Assembly (NCBI RefSeq): GCF_016811235.1 | Contig: NZ_JAFBID010000016.1 | Location: forward strand, 32,773 to 96,772 | DNA: 64,000 bases | Direction: 5' to 3' | DNA from: Microvirga arabica | Lineage (GTDB): Bacteria; Pseudomonadota; Alphaproteobacteria; Rhizobiales; Beijerinckiaceae | Part shown: positions 57,378 through 64,000 of the stretch, piece after piece | How positions within the stretch are numbered: the first letter of the stretch is position 1 | Layout of the letters: each line of letters begins with the position of its first letter | The notes under the pieces: model-generated | Database searches by the model: none | Told to the model about the DNA's origin: nothing | Seen by the model: only the letters and a program-made list of their open reading frames with translations | Program-made: the position numbers and the translations under genes

Positions 57378-57443
57378 TGTAAGAACTTTATTATATCTGT
57401 CCAAACTTTATTCTCTTTGTAAGAACTTTGTTATCATTCCATA
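57378..57443 (-). repeat. Right transposon end with three tandem TnsB-type sites
   Basis: Read inward from 57443 on the minus strand: TATGGAATGATAACAAAGTT, then AATAAAGTTTGGAC, then AATAAAGTTCTTAC. The AAAGTT cores (57424-57429, 57404-57409, 57384-57389 on the plus strand as AACTTT) are exactly 20 bp apart, like the overlapping sites of the Tn7 right end. Confidence 0.82.
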
Positions 57444-57448
57444 CCGGC
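57444..57448. repeat. Target-site duplication, right copy (CCGGC)
   Basis: Directly follows the right terminus CCATA and matches 52766-52770. Because the comM target itself reads CCGGCCCGGC, a shared recombination core of the same length cannot be distinguished by sequence alone. Confidence 0.85.
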
Positions 57449-58128
57449 CCGGCGAGGCCTCACTCGCCCATCACGGGGTGCTTTTTCTCGACGAGCTGCC
57501 GGAGTTCCAGCCGCAGGTGCTCGATTCCCTGAGGCAGCCTCTTGAGGCAGGCGAGATTCTGATCGCCCGGGCCAATCACCGGGTCACGTATCCGGCCCGC
57601 TTCCAGCTCGTCGCGGCCATGAACCCCTGTCGCTGCGGACAGGCCACCGAACCGGGCTATGTCTGCCGCCGTCAGCCGAATGAGCGCTGTATCGCGCAGT
57701 ACCAGGCGCGGCTCTCCGGTCCCCTCCTCGACCGCATCGATCTTGCCATCGACGTGCCGGCCGTCACCGCCGCCGACCTGATCTTGCCCGCTCCCTCTGA
57801 GGGCTCCGCCGAGGTGGCCGCCCGGGTATCCCTGGCCCGCGACCGGCAGGCCAGGCGCTATGCCGCTCTGAAACTCGATGGCGTGACGACCAACGCCGCC
57901 TGCCCGCCGGCGCTGCTGGAGGACGTGGCGCAGCCCGACCCGGAGGGACTGTCCCTGATCCGCGATGCCGCCAATGCCATGCGGCTCTCCGCCCGCGGCT
58001 TCCACAGGGTGCTGAAGGTGGGCCGCACCCTGGCCGATCTCGACGGGGAGGAGCGGGTCCGGCGCATCCATGTGGCTGAGGCCCTCTCCTATCGTTCTCA
58101 CACGGACCGGCGCCCGGCCGCTGCGTGA
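57449..58128 (+). pseudogene. comM: comM/yifB, 3' fragment
   Basis: 680 nt encoding PGEASLAHHGVLFLDELPEF (Walker B) through to the C-terminus, with FQLVAAMNPCRCGQ, Cys-rich YVCRRQPNERCIAQYQARLSG, the arginine-finger region GPLLDRIDLAIDVPAV and the Mg-chelatase C-terminal domain (SARGFHRVLKVGRTLADLDG). Continues the frame of 52551-52770 when the Tn7-type element and one CCGGC are removed; the joined gene is 512 residues. An ATG at 57370 opens a frame through the transposon end, but a functional protein without Walker A is unlikely. Confidence 0.95.
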
Positions 58129-58208
58129 CAAGGGGACGGGGATCCCCTCACCGTGCTTGTGAATCTCCGGCCTGGCCCCGATATTTTCCACCGGAACGCA
58201 TATGTTTT

Positions 58209-58226
58209 CTGTCACAAAACAGTTTG
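58209..58226 (+). promoter_or_regulatory. Candidate Pho box upstream of olsB
   Basis: CTGTCAC-AAAA-CAGTTTG: two 7-bp half-sites 11 bp apart, the first matching the PhoB half-site CTGTCAT at 6 of 7, the second weaker. A further TGTCAT lies at 58240-58245. About 80-100 nt before the olsB start. Ornithine-lipid synthesis by olsB is induced by phosphate starvation through PhoB in Sinorhizobium meliloti. Confidence 0.5.
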
Positions 58227-58306
58227 GAACAGGTTTTATGTCATAGCGGAAGCGGAGCGGCATTAGCCACGATCCGGCGCCGGAGAGACGATTCTGTGAG
58301 GCAGCG

Positions 58307-59236
58307 ATGAGTCAGTATCCTTCGAACCATGCCGCGCCTGGCTTGGCTCCCATCGGTTCAGGTCTTCACGGGTTCAAGTTCATGCCCGGCGGCGACAGGA
58401 TCGTCCGCGACTACGGCAGTCTCGATCCCGTGCTCGGCAGGATCGGCTCCCTCGAGGTTCGCCTCGCAACCACCGCCAAGGAGATCCGGCGCGCCCAGCG
58501 GCTGCGCTTCAAGGTGTTCTACGAGGAGATGTCGGCATCGCCCACTGGTGCGGCCCTGATCTCCCGCCGTGACGTGGACGAGTACGATCGGATCTGCGAC
58601 CACATCCTCGTCCTCGATCATGACGTGAAGGCCAAGCCCTTCCGCCCGGCAACGCCCAAGGTGGTGGGCACCTACCGCCTGCTCCGCCAGGACATGGCCG
58701 AGCGCCACGGCGGGTTCTATACGCGGGGAGAATACGATATCGCGCCGCTCCTGAAGGCTCATCCCGGCTTGCGCTTCCTGGAGCTCGGCCGCTCCTGCGT
58801 GCTCAAGCCCTATCGCAACAAGCGCACGGTCGAACTGCTGTGGCACGGCATCTGGGCCTATGTGCTCCACCATCGCATCGATGTGATGATGGGCTGCGCC
58901 AGCCTGGAGGGCACCGACCCGCGGGCGCTGGCGCTTCCCCTGAGCTTCCTGCACCACTACGCCGCCGCGCCGGCCGAATGGCAGGCCAGCGCGCTGCCGG
59001 AGCGCTTCACCCCCATGGACATCCTGCCCAAGGAAGCCATCGATCCGAAGGCGGCCCTGCATGCCCTGCCGCCCCTGATCAAAGGCTATCTGCGCGTCGG
59101 CGCAACCTTCGGCACGGGCGCCGTGATCGACCGGCAGTTCGGCACCACGGACGTGCTCGTCATGCTGCCCGTCTCCGCCATCAACCCGCGCTACATCGAC
59201 CACTTCGGCCCGACGGCGAACCGCCACGCGGCGTGA
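58307..59236 (+). CDS. olsB: L-ornithine N(alpha)-acyltransferase
   Basis: First step of ornithine-lipid synthesis: transfers a 3-hydroxyacyl group from ACP to ornithine. 309 aa, typical. Core GNAT-like region: LEVRLATTAKEIRRAQRLRFKVFYEEM, DEYDRICDHILVLD, VVGTYRLLRQDMAERHGGFYTRGEYD, FLELGRSCVLKPYRNKRTVELLWHGIWAYV and MMGCASLEGTDP. GAGG precedes the ATG. olsA is not adjacent. The nearby Pho box suggests phosphate-limited expression; the replacement of phospholipids by ornithine lipid is the known purpose. Confidence 0.93.
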   Translation: MSQYPSNHAAPGLAPIGSGLHGFKFMPGGDRIVRDYGSLDPVLGRIGSLEVRLATTAKEIRRAQRLRFKVFYEEMSASPTGAALISRRDVDEYDRICDHILVLDHDVKAKPFRPATPKVVGTYRLLRQDMAERHGGFYTRGEYDIAPLLKAHPGLRFLELGRSCVLKPYRNKRTVELLWHGIWAYVLHHRIDVMMGCASLEGTDPRALALPLSFLHHYAAAPAEWQASALPERFTPMDILPKEAIDPKAALHALPPLIKGYLRVGATFGTGAVIDRQFGTTDVLVMLPVSAINPRYIDHFGPTANRHAA

Positions 59237-59279
59237 GTCTGGCGCGGCCGATAAGAGAACCCGACATCACACCCTCAAC

Positions 59280-59380
59280 CCTCATCCTGAGGAGGCGCGT
59301 AAGCGCCGTCTCGAAGGATCGTCCAGTGCTCTCTGGAGGCTCCTTCGAGACGCCCACTGCGTGGGCTCCTCAGGATGAGG
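59280..59380. repeat. 101-bp dispersed palindromic repeat
   Basis: Ends CCTCATCCTGAGGAG and CTCCTCAGGATGAGG are inverted, with inner GTCTCGAAGGA against TCCTTCGAGAC. The unit can fold into one long hairpin with side arms (GGCGCGTAAGCGCC; GCCCACTGCGTGGGC). It lies between convergent olsB and queG and may act as a transcription stop, but its form is that of a dispersed repeat. Confidence 0.75.
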
Positions 59381-59408
59381 TCGGAGGATGATGGTTCGGT
59401 TCTTCGGG

Positions 59409-60680
59409 TCAGGCTACGGTTCTAGCGGCTGGCGCCATCGCCCTGCGCCATTCCTCGCGCACGTCCGGATCGCTCTCCCGATCCAGCCGCTCGGCGGCAT
59501 GACGGGCCACCGCCTCCGCCGATAACAGGCGCCCGAGCGCCCAGACGGCCATGGCGCGCACCAGCGGCGAGGCATCGTCCAGCAGACGCTCGGCCTCATC
59601 GGCGAGGCTCGCATCACCCGCGTTGCCGATGGCGATCAGCACGTTGCGGATGAACCGGTCGCGGCCCGTGCGCTTGATCGGCGTACCGGCGAAGCGGGTG
59701 CGGAAGGCGGGATCGTCGAGGCGGGAGAGATCGGCCAGCGGCAAGGCGGCGAGATCGTCACGCTGCACGAGCCGCGCCTCGCGGCCCGCTTGCGCAAACT
59801 TGTTCCAGGGGCACACCGCCAGGCAGTCGTCGCAGCCGAAGATGCGGTTGCCGATGCCGGAGCGCAGCTCCTCGGGGATATGCCCCTTATGCTCGATGGT
59901 GAGATACGAGATGCAGCGCCGCGCATCGAGCTGGTAGGGCGCAGGAAAGGCGTTTGTCGGGCAGATGTCGAGGCAGCGGCGGCAGGAGCCGCAATGATTG
60001 CGCTCCGGCTCGTCGGCGGGCAGTTCCGCCGTGGTGAAGATGGCGCCGAGAAACAGCCAGTTGCCGAACTCCCGCGACACGACCACCGTGTGCTTGCCCT
60101 GGAAGCCGAGGCCTGCCGCTTCCGCCAGCGGCTTTTCCATCACCGGTGCCGTATCGACGAACACCTTCACGTCGGACGAGGCTTTTGAGGCGAGGAACCC
60201 TGCCGCCTCCTTGAGCTTGCCCTTAATCACGTCATGGTAGTCGCGGTTGCGGGCATAGACCGAGATGTAGCCGCGGTCTTTTTGCGCGAGTTCCGCGAGA
60301 GGATTGTCGGACGGGCCGTAGTTCAGCCCGAGCAGGATGACGCTGCGCACCTCCGGCCAGAGGGTACGGGGATCGGCGCGGCGCTCTGCCGTTTCCGCCA
60401 TCCACTCCATCGAACCATGATGACCGGCCTCAAGCCAAGCTTGCAGACGCTCCGGCGCAAGCGGGATCGAGTCCGGCCGGGCGATGCGCACGGTGTCGAA
60501 GCCGAGCGCCCTGGCACGCTCGACAAAGGCGCGCTTGAGCGCTTCCCCGGTTAGAAGTCCAGATTGTCGTAATGGTCCGCCGGCGCCATGCCCGGCACCC
60601 GGTCCGCCAGGAGCGCGCGAAAGGACGGCCGGGACTTGATCCTGGCGTACCAAAGCTTCGCTGTCTCGTCCTCGTTCCAT
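59409..60680 (-). CDS. queG: Epoxyqueuosine reductase (tRNA queuosine synthesis)
   Basis: Cobalamin- and Fe-S-dependent enzyme for the last step of queuosine formation on tRNA. Core from about residue 50: ALGFDTVRIARPDSIPLAPERLQAWLEAGHHGSMEWM, ALGLNYGP-like (LLGLNYGP), VDTAPVMEKPLAEAAGLGF, two ferredoxin clusters (CGSCRRCLDICPTNAF; CDDCLAVCPWNKF) and a C-terminal HEAT-like part. The family-conserved N-terminus falls just after the stop of the upstream gene, but no ATG, GTG or TTG exists there in frame; the nearest are TTG 60653 and ATG 60680, both inside the upstream gene. Start therefore uncertain. Confidence 0.9.
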   Translation of the reverse strand: MERGRDSEALVRQDQVPAVLSRAPGGPGAGHGAGGPLRQSGLLTGEALKRAFVERARALGFDTVRIARPDSIPLAPERLQAWLEAGHHGSMEWMAETAERRADPRTLWPEVRSVILLGLNYGPSDNPLAELAQKDRGYISVYARNRDYHDVIKGKLKEAAGFLASKASSDVKVFVDTAPVMEKPLAEAAGLGFQGKHTVVVSREFGNWLFLGAIFTTAELPADEPERNHCGSCRRCLDICPTNAFPAPYQLDARRCISYLTIEHKGHIPEELRSGIGNRIFGCDDCLAVCPWNKFAQAGREARLVQRDDLAALPLADLSRLDDPAFRTRFAGTPIKRTGRDRFIRNVLIAIGNAGDASLADEAERLLDDASPLVRAMAVWALGRLLSAEAVARHAAERLDRESDPDVREEWRRAMAPAARTVA

Positions 60681-61243
60681 GGCACGTCGCCGAGATAATC
60701 CACCACCGACAGATGGGCAGCCGCCGCCAGATCCGCATAGGTCATCTGGTCGCCGGCGAGCCAATTCCGCTGGGAAATCAGAAAACCGATGTATTTGAGA
60801 TGGTATCGCACATTGGTCTGGGCTGCGCGAATCGCACCCATGTCAGGCGGACCGCCTCCCAGTTCGCCCGGCATGAACCGCTTATAGATCTTTTCTGTGG
60901 CAAGGTAGTCCGACACCTCGCCGTGAAACTTGACCAAGAACCAGTCGAGCAGGCGGCGCACCTCGACCCGCCCGGCGAGATCCCCTGGCAGAAAGCGGCG
61001 ATCCCGAAGATCCTCGCCTCGCGTCTCGTCCAGATATTCCGCAATGCCCATGGGGCCGGGCACCGCTAGTCCATTGTCGTCGCGGAACAGCGGCAGGTTG
61101 CCGGCCGGGTTGATCTCGAGAAACGGGATGCGCCGATCCCACGGCTTCTCCTCGACCACATCCGGTTCAAGGCCGAGTTCCGCAACAATGAGACGCGCGA
61201 ACCGCGACTGCGGGCAAAAGGGATAGGAATGCAGGGTGGCCAT
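60551..61243 (-). CDS. Glutathione S-transferase-fold protein (possibly FzlA-like)
   Basis: 230 aa starting MATLHSYPFCPQSRFARLIV. Thioredoxin-like N-domain (LGLEPDVVEEKPWDRRIPFLEINPAGNLPLF) and helical C-domain (RRLLDWFLVKFHGEVSDYLATEK, WLAGDQMTYADLAAAAHLSVVDYLG). Length and EEKPW...FLEINPAG fit FzlA, the GST-like regulator of FtsZ filaments in Caulobacter, but this rests on memory of the family. The ATG at 61243 was chosen over a frame running 50 codons upstream. Overlaps queG. Confidence 0.8.
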   Translation of the reverse strand: MATLHSYPFCPQSRFARLIVAELGLEPDVVEEKPWDRRIPFLEINPAGNLPLFRDDNGLAVPGPMGIAEYLDETRGEDLRDRRFLPGDLAGRVEVRRLLDWFLVKFHGEVSDYLATEKIYKRFMPGELGGGPPDMGAIRAAQTNVRYHLKYIGFLISQRNWLAGDQMTYADLAAAAHLSVVDYLGDVPWNEDETAKLWYARIKSRPSFRALLADRVPGMAPADHYDNLDF

Positions 61244-61420
61244 GAATGATGCTGACGCGAAACAGGCGGCAAGAATAAGGCCGTGTTTCGTTAAGGGTTG
61301 GTAAGGAATAATGGTGAATCTCATGTCTCTGACGCAGAAGGGCCGCGCCTGCAGCGCAAACCTTTCTTGACAGAGGTCGAGGCGCTCCCGCATCTGGCGC
61401 CGTTCTCAGGATTTTCAACG

Positions 61421-62218
61421 ATGTCGCAAATCATCGAGGCGCTCTTTCTCGGCCTCATCGAAGGGCTGACGGAGTTTCTCCCCGTCTCCTCGACCGGCCA
61501 TCTGCTCCTCGTCGGCCACTTCCTCGGCTTTGAGTCGACCGGCAAGACCTTCGAGGTGCTGATCCAGCTCGGCGCGATCCTGGCGATCCTGTCGGTCTAC
61601 TTCAACAAGCTTCTCTCCATCGCCAAGGCCCTGCCGCACGATCCGATGGCGCGCCACTTCGTCATCGGCGTGCTGGTGGCCTTCCTGCCCGCGGCTCTGA
61701 TCGGCGCCGTGCTGCACGGCTTCATCAAGGAAGTTCTCTTCGACCCTTGGATCGTGTGCATAACGCTCATCATCGGTGGCTTCGTGCTGCTCGCCATCGA
61801 CCGGATGCCCCTTGAGGCGACGAAAACCGACGCGACCCGTTTTCCCCTTTCGATGTACCTCAAGATCGGCCTCATGCAATGCGTGGCGATGATCCCCGGC
61901 GTGTCGCGCTCCGGCGCCACCATCGTGGGCGCCATGCTGATGGGAGCCTCAAAACGCGCGGCCGCAGAGTTCTCGTTCTTCCTGGCCATGCCCACCATGG
62001 CGGGCGCCTTCGCCTACGACCTTTTGAAGAACTACAAGATCCTCTCCGCCAACGATATCACGATCATCGTGGCGGGATTCATCTCCGCCTTCGTGGCGGC
62101 TCTGCTCGTGGTGAAGCTGCTGCTCGACTACGTGTCGCGCCACGGCTTCACGCCCTTCGCCTATTGGCGCATCCTCGCCGGAGCCGCGGGCCTCGCAGGC
62201 CTCATGGTCTACGGCTGA
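61421..62218 (+). CDS. uppP: Undecaprenyl-diphosphate phosphatase
   Basis: Membrane enzyme that recycles undecaprenyl pyrophosphate for peptidoglycan synthesis. 265 aa with about eight hydrophobic segments. Active-site motifs [17 protein letters not shown] (about residue 13-29) and [17 protein letters not shown] (about 155-171). The ATG at 61421 ([15 protein letters not shown]) is the family start; a frame from 61298 adds 41 hydrophilic residues. Divergent from the GST-fold gene. Confidence 0.96.
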   Translation: MSQIIEALFLGLIEGLTEFLPVSSTGHLLLVGHFLGFESTGKTFEVLIQLGAILAILSVYFNKLLSIAKALPHDPMARHFVIGVLVAFLPAALIGAVLHGFIKEVLFDPWIVCITLIIGGFVLLAIDRMPLEATKTDATRFPLSMYLKIGLMQCVAMIPGVSRSGATIVGAMLMGASKRAAAEFSFFLAMPTMAGAFAYDLLKNYKILSANDITIIVAGFISAFVAALLVVKLLLDYVSRHGFTPFAYWRILAGAAGLAGLMVYG

Positions 62219-62221
62219 TCG

Positions 62222-62470
62222 ATGCTGCCGCGTGATGAGACTCTGGCCGTTACTCTCTCCATTGCGGTCGCTTTGCTGGTTGCAACATTGGCGATCCTCT
62301 TCGGCCTGAGCACGGAGCCTCAAGCGGCAAGGCAGGACGGCGCGCCGGATGCGACGTGCCTGGAATGGACCGACAGCTGCGTGGTCTGCAGCCGCACATC
62401 GCAAGGGCTCGCCTGCTCGACACCGGGCATTGCCTGCACGCCTTCTGCGCCGCGTTGCTTGAGGCGGTAG
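62222..62470 (+). CDS. Hypothetical small membrane-anchored or exported Cys-rich protein
   Basis: 82 aa, starting 3 nt after the uppP stop and without a clear ribosome-binding site. Residues 8-30 form one hydrophobic segment (LAVTLSIAVALLVATLAILFG). The remainder holds six cysteines (CLEWTDSCVVCSRTSQGLAC, then two more), suggesting disulfides outside the cytoplasm. Not recognised. Confidence 0.45.
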   Translation: MLPRDETLAVTLSIAVALLVATLAILFGLSTEPQAARQDGAPDATCLEWTDSCVVCSRTSQGLACSTPGIACTPSAPRCLRR

Positions 62471-62492
62471 AGCATTTCAGCCCTCCCCCGTC

Positions 62493-62574
62493 ATGGCCGG
62501 ACTTGTTCCGGCCATCCACGTCTTCAGAACCACAGCGGTGCAAAGACGTGGATCCCCGGGACAAGCCCGGGGAT
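62493..62574. repeat. Compound dispersed palindromic repeat
   Basis: Three hairpins in a row: ATGGCCGGA/TCCGGCCAT (62493-62515), CCACGTCTT/AAGACGTGG (62516-62551) and ATCCCCGGG/CCCGGGGAT (62552-62574). The first is a variant of the unit at 15085-15107. It lies between a small plus-strand gene and convergent nth and may also stop transcription. Confidence 0.75.
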
Positions 62575-62597
62575 GACGTGGAGGGTTTGAAAAGAAT

Positions 62598-63341
62598 CTA
62601 CGGAATCGTCTTGTCCGGATAACGGCACAGGTCGTTGACCGGGCAGCGCCAGCATTCAGGCTTGCGCGCCTTGCAGATGTAGCGGCCGTGCAGGATGAGC
62701 CAGTGATGGGCGTGGAGCCGGTACTCGTCCGGGATCAGCTTTTCCAGCGCCACTTGAGTGTCCAGCGGCGTCTTGGTGATGGCAAGCGGCAGGCGGTTGG
62801 TGACGCGGAAGATGTGGGTGTCGACCGCAACCCTCGGATCCCCGAACGCGATGTTGACCACGACGCTCGCGGTCTTGCGACCGACTCCCGGCAGGGTCTC
62901 CAGGATCTCGACGGAACGAGGGACCTCGCCGCCGAACTCGTCCACGAGGCGCCGGGCCATGGCGATCACGTTCTTCGCCTTGGTGTTGAAGAAGTTCAGC
63001 GTCTTGATGTGCTGGCGCAGGCCTTCCTCGCCGAGATCGAGCATCTTCTGCGGCGTGTCGGCGATGGGAAACAGGTTTTTCGTCGCCTTGTTGACGCCCA
63101 CATCGGTTGCCTGGGCCGAGAGCGTGACGGCAACCAGCAGCGTATAGGGGTTCGTGTAGTCGAGCTCGCCCTTGGGCTCGGGATTGGCCGCGTGCCAGCG
63201 GCGGAAGATCTCCGCCATCGTGGCCCGGTCGACCGGCTTCGGCACGCGGGAGCGCACGGCCTTGCCGACGGCTTTCGCCGGCACGGCGGGCTTCTGTTTA
63301 GGCTTTGAAATGCGACGGGATGGCTGCTTCAGATCGGACAT
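62598..63341 (-). CDS. nth: Endonuclease III
   Basis: Base-excision glycosylase/AP lyase for oxidised pyrimidines, 247 aa. A basic extension of about 40 residues precedes the core. The helix-hairpin-helix LPGVGRKTASVVV carries the catalytic Lys, followed by the catalytic Asp in VAVDTHIFRV. The 4Fe-4S loop is complete (CKARKPECWRCPVNDLC, C-x6-C-x2-C-x5-C). Divergent from the DUF2244 gene with only 20 nt between starts. Confidence 0.96.
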   Translation of the reverse strand: MSDLKQPSRRISKPKQKPAVPAKAVGKAVRSRVPKPVDRATMAEIFRRWHAANPEPKGELDYTNPYTLLVAVTLSAQATDVGVNKATKNLFPIADTPQKMLDLGEEGLRQHIKTLNFFNTKAKNVIAMARRLVDEFGGEVPRSVEILETLPGVGRKTASVVVNIAFGDPRVAVDTHIFRVTNRLPLAITKTPLDTQVALEKLIPDEYRLHAHHWLILHGRYICKARKPECWRCPVNDLCRYPDKTIP

Positions 63342-63361
63342 TCCTGCGTTATATCTGGGCT

Positions 63362-63871
63362 ATGGCAGGCAGCAAGGCGACATTTGATGGCGCGGAACGG
63401 TTCGAGGAGCCGGTGTTCTCGGCCGTGATCCGGCCGCACCGGTCGCTGAGCCCGAAAGCGTTCAGGATCGTCATGATGCTGGTCTGCCTCACCTCCCTGG
63501 TGGCGAGCATCCCCTTCGTGGTCATGGGCTTCTGGCCGGTGGCCGGCTTCTTCGGCCTGGATTTCCTCGGCCTCTACATCGCCTTCCGGGTCAGCTACCG
63601 GCAGGGCGACGCCTTCGAGCTGCTGGAGCTGACCCCGATCCGGCTCCTGTTTCGCAAGGTGAGCCCCAAGGGCGAGGTGAAGGACTGGCAGTTCAACCCG
63701 CTCTGGACCCGCCTCGACCGGGAGATCGACGACGAATACGGCATGCAGAAGCTCTCGCTTGCCTCCCGCAATCAGCACGTGGTGATTGCCCGCGACCTCT
63801 CCCCGCCAGAGCGCGAGACCCTGGCCGAGGCGCTGGGCCGCGCCCTTGCGGATGTGAAGCGGGGCTATTGA
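63362..63871 (+). CDS. DUF2244 domain-containing integral membrane protein
   Basis: 169 aa from the ATG at 63362 (MAGSKATFDGAERFEEPVFS). Family start VFSAVIRPHRSLSPKAFRIV, two adjacent TM segments (MMLVCLTSLVASIPFVVMGF and VAGFFGLDFLGLYIAFRV, about residues 38-75), then a cytoplasmic domain (LTPIRLLFRKVSPKGEVKDWQFNPLWTRL) ending with a helix. Conserved in alphaproteobacteria beside nth; function unknown. Confidence 0.88.
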   Translation: MAGSKATFDGAERFEEPVFSAVIRPHRSLSPKAFRIVMMLVCLTSLVASIPFVVMGFWPVAGFFGLDFLGLYIAFRVSYRQGDAFELLELTPIRLLFRKVSPKGEVKDWQFNPLWTRLDREIDDEYGMQKLSLASRNQHVVIARDLSPPERETLAEALGRALADVKRGY

Positions 63872-64000
63872 GAAAGAGCCAGCACCGTGTGGCCCGCAGC
63901 GTGAGCTGCGAGCCTGTGGGTGAGATCGAGGGTGGCGCGTTGGGCAGCCCGGCTCGATGTGTGGTGGTGAGAATGGAAGAGCCAGGGTGCCTCTTCGCGC
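63865..64000 (-). CDS. Possible C-terminal end of a leftward gene (partial)
   Basis: Minus-strand frame entering from the right edge, 44 codons to a TAG at 63865-63867, overlapping the DUF2244 stop. Residues such as SRAAQRATLDLTHRLAAHAAG look like ordinary coding sequence, but no family can be named and there is no start in the window. Confidence 0.3.
   Translation of the reverse strand, partial: REEAPWLFHSHHHTSSRAAQRATLDLTHRLAAHAAGHTVLALSQ

Larger units (their letters stand above)
52771..57443. mobile_element. Tn7-type non-autonomous transposon inserted in comM
   Basis: 4673 bp. The left end begins TATGGCTCGACAATAAAGTT and the right end, read inward, begins TATGGAATGATAACAAAGTT; AAAGTT is at position 15 from each edge (left copy 16 by A-run phase). 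The left terminus aligns base for base with the Tn7 left end, which reads T-TGG then GACAATAAAGT at the same distance. Three dispersed repeats on the left and three tandem ones on the right copy Tn7 asymmetry, and a 5-bp duplication is present. Inside are an RTX-type gene and a tyrosine recombinase; tnsA, tnsB, tnsC or tniQ-like genes are not seen. Confidence 0.82.

Noticed and set aside
57370..57448. ATG at 57370 as a true start for the 3' comM fragment
   Set aside because: The first residues are translated from transposon-end repeats and the product would lack Walker A.

Overview
The window is GC-rich, densely coded DNA from an alphaproteobacterium, most likely of the Hyphomicrobiales (Methylobacteriaceae or a close relative such as Microvirga). 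This placement is inferred from gene content: ornithine-lipid acyltransferase OlsB, the DUF1150/Hsp20 pair, a TIGR02300 'FYDLN acid' protein, DUF1194, DUF2244, a class II AroA, and several families of dispersed palindromic repeats typical of that group. No database search was possible, so the genus is not certain.

Bases 1-40420 are mostly core chromosome. A leftward translation block carries infC (apparently with an ATT start), rpmI, rplT, pheS and pheT. Next come a glycosyltransferase, an alpha/beta hydrolase, Hsp20/DUF1150 and argH. Diverging from argH is a complete dipeptide/oligopeptide ABC importer (binding protein, two permeases, two ATPases) followed by an M19 dipeptidase, so imported peptides can be cleaved by the product of the next gene. 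A leftward polyamine-type ABC importer follows, then prolyl iminopeptidase, 3-hydroxybutyrate dehydrogenase, pxpBC (5-oxoprolinase without a local pxpA), malate synthase G, tRNA-Ala(GGC), a TIGR02300 protein, aroA-cmk, DUF1194, methylglyoxal synthase, helicase HrpB, a HAD hydrolase, a membrane/DUF305 protein, malic enzyme MaeB, mutS and a single-domain response regulator with an EcfG-type promoter.

Bases 40421-58128 are the accessory hot spot. The comM/yifB gene (Mg-chelatase-like AAA ATPase) is broken into three pieces by two separate insertions. Joining 40421-41059, 52551-52770 and 57449-58128 gives 1539 nt, an open frame of 513 codons including the stop. The first insertion (about 11.5 kb, in the Walker A codons) carries an IS1182-family element, a 3-methyladenine glycosylase, EcsC, extensin, YghU-type and DsbA-type redox proteins, an Lrp regulator, a rare kinase/M23/aminotransferase fusion and, at its right edge, a 3' fragment of tRNA-Lys. 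The second insertion (4673 bp) has Tn7-type ends: three dispersed binding-site-like repeats on the left, three tandem 20-bp repeats on the right, matching termini and a 5-bp CCGGC target duplication. It has no recognisable tns/tni genes, only an RTX/cadherin-like protein and a tyrosine recombinase.

Bases 58129-64000 return to core genes: olsB with a candidate Pho box, queG overlapping a GST-fold (possibly FzlA-like) gene, uppP, nth and a DUF2244 gene, with palindromic repeats between them.
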